DNA of 64,000 nucleotides from Micromussa lordhowensis (taxonomy: Eukaryota > Cnidaria > Anthozoa > Scleractinia > Lobophylliidae): positions 4,008,401 through 4,072,400 of the forward strand of contig OZ026601.1 of assembly GCA_964020085.1 (NCBI GenBank), given 5' to 3'. The notes beneath the pieces were generated by a model. The model had not been told where the DNA came from. It saw only the letters and a program-made list of their open reading frames with translations, and searched no databases. Position 1 is the stretch's first letter. Each line of letters starts with the position of its first letter. The translations under genes and the position numbers were made by a program. This document shows positions 1 through 12,700 of the stretch, piece by piece.

Positions 1-3000
1 CTCTCTCCAGTCAGAATTTTCAGTTGTAACTCTTCCTCGTGTTTGGCAGCTTCTCGAAGTTTATTTTCATAACTTTCTTCTTTCTCAGCAAACTCTTTTT
101 TCAAGGACGACAATGTCTCGTGCATTGTTTTGATCTCCTGATCAGATTTCTCTTGACTTTCTTGTAGTTGCTGTATCTCTTGCTGATGTTTTGCTGTCAT
201 GTTTTTGATTTTTTCCTTGGCCTTTTTCACTTTCAGCTGCAGCTCTGAGGAGGTATTTTGCACTTCGTTCAGTTGAGCCTTGACTTTTTCTTCCATTTCC
301 ACACGGTCCTCGTTGTTTTTGATCGTCATTTGCTGCAAAGCTTTCGAATGCTCCTCTGTTAAACTCTTCTTTTCTTCTTCTTGTTGTTGCAGAAGATTCT
401 GTATCTGATTGGAGTATCTCTGATTAATCTCGTCGCACTTTCCTTTCCATTTCGTGTTCAACAACTGCACCTCTTGTTCCCGATCTTTCTTCATTTGCTC
501 CAGCTTCTTCTGGAAATTCGTGGACGTCGCCGCGGATGTCTGTTTTACTTCAGTTTCTACCTTCTCCAGCTCGGCCTTCATCCTCTTTTCTCCTTCCACG
601 AACCTCGCTTTTTCCTCCTGAAGTTCTGTCTCTTTTTTTGCATGCTCTTTCTTCAAGTTGTTCAATTCTTCGTTCATCCTCTTTCCGATCTCACGATGCT
701 TTATTTGGGCCTCTGAGGCTTTCAGCGTCAACAATTCCACTTCTTTCTTGTGGTCCTCTCTCAACTGTTCAACTTCCTTCTTTAGCTTCGTCTCCTCTAC
801 ACACTTGGTTTCCAGTTCCCCTGATAACCGGCGTATTTCCTCTGCCTGGTGCTTGTAAGTTCGACGCAAAGTGTCGATCTCGTCAATCAGCTTTTTCTCC
901 TCGTGATCAAAGGCTGTCTTGATCTGTTCAGCTGACAACCTCATTTCGTCCATTTTAATGGCATCAACAGCCTCTGTTTCGCCAAGTTTTTCCTCAAGAT
1001 TGCTGATCTGATCTTTCAACTTCTGCTCTTCGATTTCAAATGCAGTTTTCCTCTCTTCGGCAGATCTGCTCAATTCATTGATTTGCCCTCTTAGTTTCGT
1101 CTCTTCAATGCCAAATTTCTTCTCGTTCTCTTCAGCAGACTTCTGCAACTCTTCCATTTTGCTACGGTGCTGGGTCTCTGCTTCCGATATCTTGACCTTG
1201 AGTAGCTCAAACTGTTCTCTCAGATTCGCCTCGTCGGTGGCAAACTTTTGCCTTCTTTCTTCCGTGGCTCGAGTAAACTCCTCCACTTGCTTGGCACTTT
1301 CAACTTCTAACTCCGTTATTCTCAGTTTCAGCCGTTCGACTTCTTCAAGGTGCGTTCTCTCGTGATCTGCGAATTTACTTTTGTCGTCCTCGCCTGTTTT
1401 CAGCAGTCCCTCGACTTGCTTCGCATGTCCTTTCCGAAGCTCGTTCAGCTCGATCTCGTGGTATTTCTTGAGCTTCTCCATTTCAATGTTCTGCTTCTCG
1501 TAAATCTGCCTCGTTTGTGACAAATCTTGCTGGTACGTGTTGGTCACTTCCTGCAGCTTCGCCTGGAAACTATTCCTCATCTCCTCGACCTCTGCCCGGT
1601 GCCTCTGCAGTGCTTCGTTTACCTGGCCTTCAGCTTCCTTTTTGGCTTTCTCCAGTTCACTGTCACGGCCCGCTAAAGCACCTTTCTGCTGCTGTGCAAG
1701 CTCCTCAATGTCCCTCAGGGACTGGTTCTTAATGTCCTCGATGTCGTGTTTGTGACTTTCGGTCATTTCGCTTATTCTATTTGCCATTTCCAAGTTTAGA
1801 TTGTCGATTTGCTGTCTAAAACGTTTGTTTTCGTCGGCCAATTCTCTTACCTTCCCCACGGCGGTCTCCTTCTCTTCCAAGACGCTGCTCACTTTAAGCT
1901 GTAACTCCTCCGTTTTCACTTGCTGTACTTTTTCTCTTTTGGAGATTTCGTTTCTCAAGTCAACATTCTCCTTGGTCAGATTCTCTTCCTTCTCTCTCGC
2001 CTCGTTCAGTAATCTCTCCATGCTGTCTTCATTCTCCTTTCGTATACTCACAACTTTGTTCTCCCAGCCAAGGTTCAGTTCAGAAATCTCAGCCTGATAG
2101 CGCTCTTCAAGTTTCGCCAATTCCTCTTTCCTCATGTTTTCCAGGTTGGTCGCTACATCTTTGACTCCCATGTCGTGTTGCTGCGCAATTTCCTGCAGTT
2201 TCTCTCTGACAGCATCTTCTTTCTCTTGCAGCTGATCTTGAAATTCTTTCTCCATTCTGTTCAACATCTCTTTGACTTCCTTTTCTTTTAATTTCACTTC
2301 TTCGTCGTGTTGGGTCTTTTGATTTTTCAGCGCTTCTTGTTCGAGTTTCAAACTTTCTTTCAGCTTCCCGATCTTCTCGTCTCGCAGAGTGATACTTTTG
2401 CTGAGTTCGTCAATGTTTCGTTGAGATTGTCCCTTTTGCTGATTAAGTTCGCCAGTCAACTTTTCAACTTGTTTTTTTAAATCAACAAGCTGTGACTCTT
2501 TATCACCAAGATATTTCTCGCTCTCAGCAGATTTACTGGTGAGTTCCGCGCGGATCTTTTCCAACTCCAGTTTCCACTTCTCATCAATAAGTAATTTCTC
2601 TTCTTTAAGTTTCAAAACACTTTGCTCGTGTTCCTCTTTCAAACTTGCTAACTTTTTTTCGTAATTACTTTTGCTCTCCGAGGCGTCTTGAAGACTCTTT
2701 TCTTCAACAAGAAGCAACTGTTCCTTGTGTTTTTGAATGTCAGTTTGATATTTCTGTTTAAAATTTTCAAATTGAGTTTTAAATTTCTTTCCGAGAGAGT
2801 CCAATTCCTCCTTTAGCTTCTGCTCGCTTTGCGAGGATGCTTTTAACCTCTCTTTCAGTTCAGTGTTTATTTTTTCGAGTTCGTTCTTCTTAGTTTCTAT
2901 TTCTTTCACGACAGTGTGTTCTTTTTCTTTTTCCGACTGAAATACTTTAAATTCTTCCTCGCGTTTGCTGTTAAACCCAGCTTCGAGCTCTTTAATTTTA

Positions 3001-3725
3001 GCAATGGCTCTCTGCTTAACAGCTTCGATTTCTTTGTCCTTCTCCTTTTTCATTTCAACAAGTTTTTTCTCCAGTTCTTTGGAGTAGTATTCCTTCTCCG
3101 TAAGTTTTCCCTTAACATCCACCAGCTCTCTTTCTTTTTCCTTTAACCTGTTATCCCTATCCTTTGTCAAGTCCTCGATTTCGCTAACTTTTTTACCTTC
3201 GCTTTCCTTGACTTTGTTCTCGAGCTCACTGACAGCACTATCTCTCTGCGCCAACTGCTGGCGTAGGTTCTCAGCGAGTTTGTTTGCGTCAGCGATTTTC
3301 TTTTCAAAATCACTGACACTCGCGCTTTTCTCGGACGCAGTTTCTTGCTGAATAACATTAACTCTCTCCTCCAGTTCCTTTGCTTGGTTTTCTTTCTCGG
3401 TTAGCTTTGTCCTCAGTTCCTTGACAACTTTTTTCATGTCGTTCGTTTTGCTTTCCATCTTCTTAGACACGCGCGCGAGCTCGGACTGTTTGTCAACTTC
3501 GTACTGCCGCTCTTTCTCTTCCAAGTCTTTGGCGTGTTTTTCTTCTACTGCTTTCCGCTGTTTCTCCAGCTCGGCATTCTTCTGTTCGGATTTCTTTATG
3601 CTCTCGGTCATTTCGCCGACCTTAGTTTGGTGCAGTTTTTTCAGCTTGACCAAACTCTTTTGGAACTCGTCCTGTTTTTCTTGCAAGAGACTGCTGTGCT
3701 GTTGTATCAACTCCGCGATCTTTGC
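1..3725 (-). CDS. GOLGA4: Giant coiled-coil exon of the golgin gene
   Basis: This exon starts after a TTGCAG acceptor at 3726-3727 and stays open for 1,241 codons to the window edge. It is almost all Glu, Lys, Gln, Leu and Ser in heptads, with no Pro-rich break. A segment at roughly 2000-2250 (EIAQQHDMGVKD, then ELNLGWENKV) lines up with a landmark in human GOLGA4 (a Trp inside otherwise featureless coil). Between about 900 and 1400 the coil contains related blocks ending in patterns such as FEIEEQKLKDQI, FGIEETKLRGQI, FDHEEKKLIDEI and FATDEANLREQF, about 39-42 residues apart, which look like an internal repeat. The plus-strand open frames over this region are antisense shadows. Confidence 0.9.
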
Positions 3726-6721
3726 CTGCAACAAAGACAATTGCAAACATGATACTCTTAGTAAACGGCTTGAATTAGTGAGCTACAGCCCTTCTGCTAG
3801 GACAATCGTCGGGGTAACGTTTGTCATGAGAAGGGAAACAAAGGTCATATTCAGCATCAAGGAGAAAGTTATTTTGGCTTTTCATCTTTTCAATTGACTC
3901 AGAAGATGTCCGCCGTCTAAGGGCTAAAGTTTGAGATGTCAGGTTTACTTAGGGTTAGGTTAACTCTCTACGCTTCAAAAACATGTGACATGCGCCAAGC
4001 GCGGGTAATCTCGGTAGGTCAAGTCAGGTAGCTGATGTACCATTTGTTTGTGTGTGTTCTATTAATTTTTATTGATTTCAAAAGTTTACCATTTAGACTC
4101 GCAGCTGAAAAGCTACTAAAGCCCACCTGTTCTTGATCCAGTTTCTGCTGAGTTTCAGACAACTTCTTCTCCAAATCTGAAAAATAATAACAGTTTTGCC
4201 AAATTTAACAATGTAGACCATCAAAGTGTCCTTTTAGAAATCAGCGACTCTAATTGGTTCCCCATTAATACCCAGTGAATGACCGGACACAATTGCTTAC
4301 GCCTTGCTCTTGAGAGGGAAAACACTTCTTCATTTTTGTCTTAAAAATATGGATAAAGGTCAGTTTTGGACTGCAGTCCCTTGGAGTGTCTTCTAACGCA
4401 GTTGAACTGTTCCTAATCTGTCCTCGTCTTCTTCCAGGCTGAAGTGTGCTTCGTTGAAAACTCGAGCCGGTACGGTGTGTGAATTAGATCAAATACAAAC
4501 CAAAGTCTTAACGAGACACGTTCTAACACTTGCCTTTCTTCTCAACAGAAATGTTCTGCAGCTCAGCCAGCAGATTGGACACCTTGCTAGCCTGTTCTTG
4601 TCCAGTTCGCGAAGCTTCCGAGTTGCGCTCTTGCAGGTTCTGTGATAATGACTCCAGCTGAACCCTCAAGGCTTGAAGCTCCTTCTCCTTCTCCTTCAAG
4701 GCAGCTTCCTTCTGCAGCTCTTTCTCGTCAACCGCGATTTCAATCTCCTTCACCTGGGAAACAGTTACAAAACTCAGAGATTGTTTGTTGTCACTGAGTG
4801 AGTGCTGACAGGAAAATCCTTTGCCACGAAGAAACAAGAAGAAACTAGTTGGTTGTGCATTATGTCTGCTAACATACGGCTCGTCCACGCAGTTTCCTGT
4901 GTTCAATTTTTTGTCATCATAGTTTCCCTGTGTTCATGTTGTGGCTTAATTTTATTTTGACTTTAAGATTTTTCGAAGCAGTCTGATTTTTATTTCACAT
5001 TGTTTCAGATTATGATAATAACTATGAATTTCACACAATGAAAAATGTGAATCAAACTGGTTTGAAAAAATACACATACATGTACTAGCACTGTACGTGT
5101 GGCTTTGTAGAGGTCATGTAAATCCAACACCTGCCTTGGCTAAATTAAACAGATTTGCACTTATAGCTTTTCATATTATCGTATAGTTGTTTACCACGAC
5201 AGGTTTACGCTCTACAAATTCGTTTACTTTCTGAAAGGAGCAACATGTACTTCATGATTTGCGTATATTGAAAAGTTTAGCCAAAATTCCTCAAGTTCGT
5301 CTCCATCCTTAACCACCCTTGTTCCTTAGTGGTTTATTATTATCTCTTTAGTCTTTCTACCTTAGTAAACTAACATAAATTTTCAGGATTTTTTCAATTC
5401 AAAGCTACTTTTGTACTGGGCGAAAATAACTCAAAATACCGCGTGTCTGAGCTCGTTAAACAGATTTGCACTTATAACTTTTCATATTATCGTATAGTTG
5501 TTTACCACGACAGGTTTACGCTCTACAAATTCGTTTACTTTCTGAAAGGAGCTACATGTACTTCATGATTTGCGTATATTGAAAAGTTTAGCCTAAATTC
5601 CTCAAGTTCGTCTCCATCCTTAACCACCCTTGTTCCTTTGTGGTTTATTATTATCTCTTTAGTCTTTCTACCTTAGTAAACTAACATAAATTTTCAGGAT
5701 TTTTTCAATTCAAAGCTACTTTTGTACTGGGCGAAAATAACTCAAAATACCGCGTGTCTGAGCTCGTTCAACACAACACACCTTTTCATTGTATTTCGAT
5801 CTCATCTCATCCTCCTTGGCTTGTAGTAACGCCTCACCTTCCTTCGTCTTCTTTGTCAGTGCCTTTTGAAACTCCATCTCCTTGGCAACTAACATTTCCT
5901 CCAGCTTTTCATTCTTGTCTTTCTGCATGACCGCCACAACCTCAGCCTTGTCTCTCTTGAACTTCTCCATCATAGCCTTCCTTTCATTCTCCTCCGCAGC
6001 GGCAGCAGCCTCGTACTTTGCAGTCATCTCCTGGATTTCTCGTTCCTTCTTCAGCTCGGCGATTTCTCGTCGTTTCTCCGACTCTTCAAGCTGCTTTTCC
6101 ATCTTGTGGAAGAACTCGTCTTTCTCTTTCTTCATTTCTTCGTTCTGTGCTTCGCGCTCCTGAAGAGCTTGCTTCATCTCATTGCTGTTTTTCACTGCCT
6201 CGTCTTTCTCTCGCAAAGCCGTCTGCAAGTTGTCCATCATGTCTTGTATGGCAGCCTTCTTCTCTTGTTCTAATCTGAGTATCAAGGCTTTGGCTTCCCT
6301 CATTTGATTGGAAATGATTTGATCTTGCTTAGAAGACTGCTCCTAAAGGATACAAGGCATTAATTATATTCATTTCAATTCTTTCTTACAGATAATACAT
6401 AAAGTAGGCAGTTCCTTGTGAAGGCAGACTAGAGGCTGAGTAGTCCAATACAGGTCTATAATTAAGCTGGCCAAAGAGTTCAGTTACCCTATAGGACCAA
6501 GCTTTGTTCAGAGATTTCAGTCATTGTACATGTATTGTCTTTTACGTATATTACAACACAACAAAACAACAACAAAACGCAACAAAACACAGTACAAGAC
6601 AAAACACAACAAAACAACACAGCAAAATACAACGCCACACAACACAACAAAACGCAAGATAATTTGGTTTTATCAACTGAGTTGATAACGTGTACTGGCC
6701 ACCGCGTAAATTAAGATATGC

Positions 6722-6754
<33 letters not shown>

Positions 6755-9700
6755 GAACCCTTTGTCGTAGCAACAAAACACAGCACAGCAGTCACAGTCT
6801 CCGCTAAAATTACTTTTCGTACTTTGTGTTTATTCAGTTCCTGAGCTTGTTGATCAACAAGAGCTTGAAGGCCATCAACCTGTACAGGAATAAATACAAA
6901 ACGTTCCTTCATAAAATCAACGCGTTGTAAGCGCATTGAGTTTTTTAAATGCGCCCCAAAACCCTTTATTACTATTACTATTACTATCATTATCATTGTT
7001 ATTATTATTACGCACAAAATGGTCTAAATTCTGGCCGAAAGTAAATTCAGGCCAAATTCAAGTGGCTCCATCTGAAGATGACAACATACATGTACCATGT
7101 AACCATCTAATATAGGCAGTTGAGCAGTTTCAACTTGAAATTTGGACATTTTTCCACAGCTATGCACATTAGTACTCTTGTGACTTATAAGGTTCATAAT
7201 GGTTGCTAGGTAACAAGACACACTCCTTATAACGACTGGCCTATGCCGAAACATGTTTAGGTGATCTCAAATGTTAAGTGATTCATACGAAACAGAGAAA
7301 CATGATTTGTTTTGTTTATAAACTGAAGGGAAATACTTGAACACAACACAATGTACATGTACATGACAATTTTTGCTTTGCATTATACATCCTTACAATG
7401 CTTAATTGGTGTCTTGAAATTAACATACAGAGTACATCCATTCAATATAATTATAAAACAAGCTATTTTTTTGTTGATGGAGAAATTTGTGTTGTGTTTT
7501 TCTCTCAAGCAAGAACAAACTAGAACTGTAAAGACATGATTGCTTGTGCAGGCAATTTCAATTCTTTGATATGTATTGCTTAACAAATAAAGAAGTCTAA
7601 ACGGTGCATTACACTGTGATAAAACACAGCAGGCATTATTTTGAGAACACAAGGTAAATGTAGAAAACACGAGCCGCAGGTGAGTGTTTTCTACATTTTT
7701 CTTAATTTCATTACTTTCTACATTTCTTAATGTCCAGAGTATTTTATCACAGTTTAATATTCAATCTTTGTTCACTGTCTAAAATCCGCACGCAGGGAAT
7801 ATTGTAATGTACATGTTCAATGCAGGCCTTGAGATGGAGCCTCAAGGGGAGGCGGAAGAGAGCTCTGGAAGCCAAGGAACAGCTGGCAATGGTCAATGAG
7901 GGGGAGATGAGGGAGGCAATCTTCAACTGCCAGCGGCTTGAGAGAGAGTCACAAGACAGAGAGGGAGGGAGAGACTTCCTCGAGGACCAATTGCCCCCCT
8001 GCCACCCACAGGGTGAAGAGGTTTATAGACAAACCAAGTGACATGTACCCCTGAAGATTATATTAATGAATTGATTATTCAAATATCGAACTCGCTAGTC
8101 GTTCCAAGAAATATGGCTAACCGATTCACTATTCACAAAATAAAATTATTCATTGTTGCATTCTTAAAACAACTACCAAATTCAATATTCTAATAACCAA
8201 TTAATTATTACTGCATTCTTGAAACGACTAGCGGGTTCAATATTCAAATAATCAATTCATTAATGTAATCTTGAAGGGATGCTTCACTTGGTTTGACTGT
8301 AAGTCAAGCAAGTGTATATGTACAATGTACATGCATGTAGAAACACAAATTACCTTTTCCAATAAACTCTGTTGTTTAAGTTTCTCCTCATCACTTTGAG
8401 ATCCTTCAACAAAATTCAAAATACAACAAGTGTAAATTACGACAGCTAGAAATACAGCAGTGATCAGATTAGACCTTGGAAAACTCTTCAAACAAAGCTA
8501 GAATTAACATAGTGTAAGCTACAGTGTATTGCACCAGAACTGGCAATGGCTGAAAACAACATGGAGAAGATCAATCTGAAGCTCAAGCGCAACAAACTGG
8601 ACTGAACTGGATCCAGCTAGAAAGAGTTGTCACGTACAGGATGAGAAAAAGACCTCTGGTGGACAACCGATCCTCTGATGGGAGCTCAGGGGTTTACATG
8701 TAAGTTCATGTACAACAATACTGCACCACTTGTTGTGTACTTACCTAAACCAGCATCAAGAGTATCAGTGCCTGACATTACACGCGACCCTTGTTGCTTA
8801 AGGAGATGAACCTGTAACGAAAAAAGAGGCATCCGCATTTGAAAACATTAAAGATGACACACTTCAGGGCATCTGACAGGATACGGTGGCGTGGATCTAT
8901 ATAATTTGCTAACATCTACATCCCTTGCATAATCATTTTCAACATAAAACAGAACAATATTGTTCTGTATTAACGATAAAGCAGCTGCCTGACAACCCCA
9001 CAAGCAAAAAATTCCAGAGACTGATTATTTTGAAGCAGTTTTCTCCAAAAACAGCGACGAAAACATGCCACTTAAGTTTGTGACTAATTTTTAACCTCCA
9101 GGTGGTCTGTCCTATATCGGCGAAGAGCTTGGAAACCACATGTAGTCCATGGAAAATGCCTGTTTACTAAGCTACATGTATGGACGTTTTCCACTTTCTG
9201 TACAAATGTATGCAACATGAGCTAAAATGCTGTAACTAATACATGTATAAAAAAAAGATACATTAAAATAATGTACCTGTCAACAAAATAGATCATCCCA
9301 AGTATATGTCAAAGTTGGAGAAAATGATGTGCATTCTATTAAAGAACTTAAATTGTGGGTAAACTTTTGAAGTGCTTTTCATTTCACTGTTGTTCGGACT
9401 TTTATGTCAAGAAATTTCCACATTATCTTTTGTTTTTTCTGCACAATCGACACATTTTTCCACATTTGCTATCAAAAAATTTCTGCATAATTTGTTTTTT
9501 TTTTTGCACCCTGTCAGATGGCATGACACTTCCATGTATATCTCAACCCCTTCAGCCCTAAATTGCTGGGGCTTTTTCCATTTAATTCCTAGACCCCCAT
9601 ACCCCAATTTATGATACAGTTGCCATTTTAAAGCTACATTCATTATTTGTGTATTGATCTATACAGTTGTATATTCCAAAAATCACATCAACAACCCCTA

Positions 9701-12700
9701 AGGAAGTGATAGCTTTGACAACCGATGGTTTGAAAGGAGAGAACGAAAAAGGCATTGAAATAAGACAAAATCTTCATAGATCCCTACACTATACCTTATT
9801 TTATGGCTCTCAATGAATCTAGGTTAAGAGCAAATGCACTAGAGGCAGTATAATTATCGTAGGAAAAAGTTCCAAAACTTTGACCTGAGTGTGTGTGTGG
9901 GAGGGGTGAGGGGGTGAAACGATTTAATGCTTTTCAATGAGTACATGTACATGTATGTAGATCTTTACAAGATCATTATGCTGCAAAAACTTCATCAAAA
10001 TCAGCCAGAATCAATCCAAAAAGTTACGCACCAAGTACATCCAAATGTAAGTGAAGTCAACAGGCCTTTCTACAAATTTAGGCTGCCCAAAAATTGATAC
10101 AAGTTAACTGCTTTCAGAGATGACATGAAAATGATCAATGGTGAGTAAGAAAAAGAAAGATAGACGACAAAATTGGCGACTTCATACATTTAAATTAAAT
10201 GTACAGTACAGCCCTGAAAGCTGTGCATAGCCCTTCCAGTTTACTGTTCAATAGAAATTAATAAGTGTAACAAAACAACACTATAAAAATAAGATACATG
10301 TAATTCATGAACCTGAGTCTGAAGTGCTTTGATGATGTCTTGTTTTTCATCCAGTGACAACTGTAGAGTTTCTTCCAAATGCATCTTGGCTTGCTTTTCA
10401 AGTTCTATTGTCTAAGAATGACAGAAAGAAATATATTAACAAAGAATACAGTGTCTGTCTACACACTGAACCAATATGCTGTCAAAGTCTGCAGCTTTTA
10501 AATTAAGCTTCCACGGCTCACAAAAAGTGCCATCTGGAAGTCGTTCTGGGCAAGTGATTTTTCACTGTGACTTGCCCCTGGCTGCATCAATCTTTTGACC
10601 CCAAAACCATCACCACCAATCAATAAATAAGTTACATCCCAATAAAATATAACTGTCAATTACACATTCTACTTTGGCTAAGCTCTTGAGTCAACAATGT
10701 ATATGTGAGCTTTGTATGATCCATCTTCAGCCTCCTTTTACAAGAAGTACATACATCCACAGTAGCAGGCCCATGCACTGTTTAACATACATGTGTGTAC
10801 AATGTACACATGTGATGCATGAAAATAACGTGTTACCTCTTTCATTTCTGATATTCTTCTGAGGGCCTTATCCTGGCTTTGAGTGAGATTGTTCTGCAAG
10901 TAAATAAAAACATGCAGCTTACATGTATTTAAGAACAAAATGTATACAGTACTAATCACACTCTGATGTATGAACATACACATACATGTATACATGTATA
11001 TTTTTATATGTGCAATACATACATGTATAATGTGATATTGTGTAAATTTACATACATGTATCTGTGAATTATAAACAGAATTTACAAACAAAACATTTTT
11101 CACAACAGTTTCATGTCAAAAACTGTACCTGCAGTTTGTCATTTTCCTTCTGCAGATTCTTGTATGCCTCAACCACCTGAGAAGAAAAATGTGAGGCTCT
11201 TAAAATTTTTACTTCCTTTTCTCACTTTTAAGTTTAGCCTACCGTGTTCATAACATTTTTGAATTTAAAATACATGTATCTTGCCATTGTAATATAACCA
11301 ACTTTGTAACGTTTTAATATTACAGTGTAGTCTGCACTGTTACAATAACAGTGTACCTTTCTAAGGGCCTTTGTTTCTCTGTCTCCCATATCAAGCTGAC
11401 TTCCCATACAAGAAAACATGTTGAGACCATTGTCACCAGAATTAACATCTCACATATTTAAATCGTCAGCGAACGGTAAAACTGGAAGAATGTCTTCACA
11501 AGCAAATAGTTCTTGAAGTTCTAGAGCTGAACATGAGCTTTGGTACCTCTAAACACATTTCTCAGTTCAGAGAAGAAAGATGTGATAACATACATGTACA
11601 TGTAGTCAAGGTCGGTGATACAATAACATTTTAGCCATTAAGCCATGTAAAAATGCTTTGTCTTCAGAGCAAACACATCTGGCACATTTTATTCTTTTTA
11701 CAGATCGAGAAATCTCTCAAAATGTAGAATAAAGAGAAAGCGTTTCCTAAAACTTGTTTTAGATGCATGAAAACAGAAACAAAGGAAAATGATTTCCCTT
11801 GTTGTAAAACATGTCATTTCATGCCAGCCTAATATTGTGTATGTTGTTGGTTAATTCTAGTTAAGGCTCATTTGCATAGAAGAATATAAAATTATGCAAA
11901 AATGATTGAATCTATTTAAGTGTCATTTCTGTCTGACCACAAGATCATTGTTTGTGGGACATTCTGTCTAACCTCATTCAATGCCTAGGCAACCATTAAC
12001 AAAAATTAAAACTATGTTTTTACTCTCTCTGTAAATACAATTTCTAATCCATGGAAAAAAAAAACTCTTGACTATTTACTTTTTTTACAGCTCTGCACGT
12101 ATATGTCCATTTTCACCTAGTATATGACATATACTTCCAAAAATAGAACAAAGAATAAACAATGATAAACTCCAAAAAATGACAGGAATTAAGAAACTTA
12201 AGATGTACATGTAACTATGTCTAACACTCATTCCAATCTTTGTTTCTGTAAATGCTTTTACTGCACATTAATTTAATAACACAGGCATTGTGAAGTTTAA
12301 AACCTAGCTAACAAGTGCGTTTTTGGGTGCCATCAATCATAATTACATGTACATATATGACGACAAACACTGAGATTTGAAAAAAAAAGAGACAAACAAA
12401 ATTCATCAAAATCTACCAATCACAACCTACAGATCTACACTGTATGTAAATTTTTGAACCCACTGGAGTAAACTTCTGTTTCTTGAGATATCTGCTTAGA
12501 TGACTGACATCAGCAAAACATGAAAGACGCAGTGAAAGTGAAAGATTTTTACTTGTCTTGTGCGAAAATTAACATTCATATCCAAGGACTTGGGAACATT
12601 TTGGGCATGAAAATCCATAATTACCGGTAAATGACTTTGAAAGACGAAGGTGGTGACTCTGACTGCAGACACACATCCATGTGTACCGGGACATGTAGAG

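Noticed and set aside
381..3897. Many plus-strand open frames of 60-160 codons
   Set aside because: They are antisense to the golgin coiled-coil exon; their Ser/Phe/Leu-rich content is the mirror of Glu/Lys codons.
5146..5767. CRISPR-like or satellite array
   Set aside because: Only two copies of a long unit; it is a simple tandem duplication.
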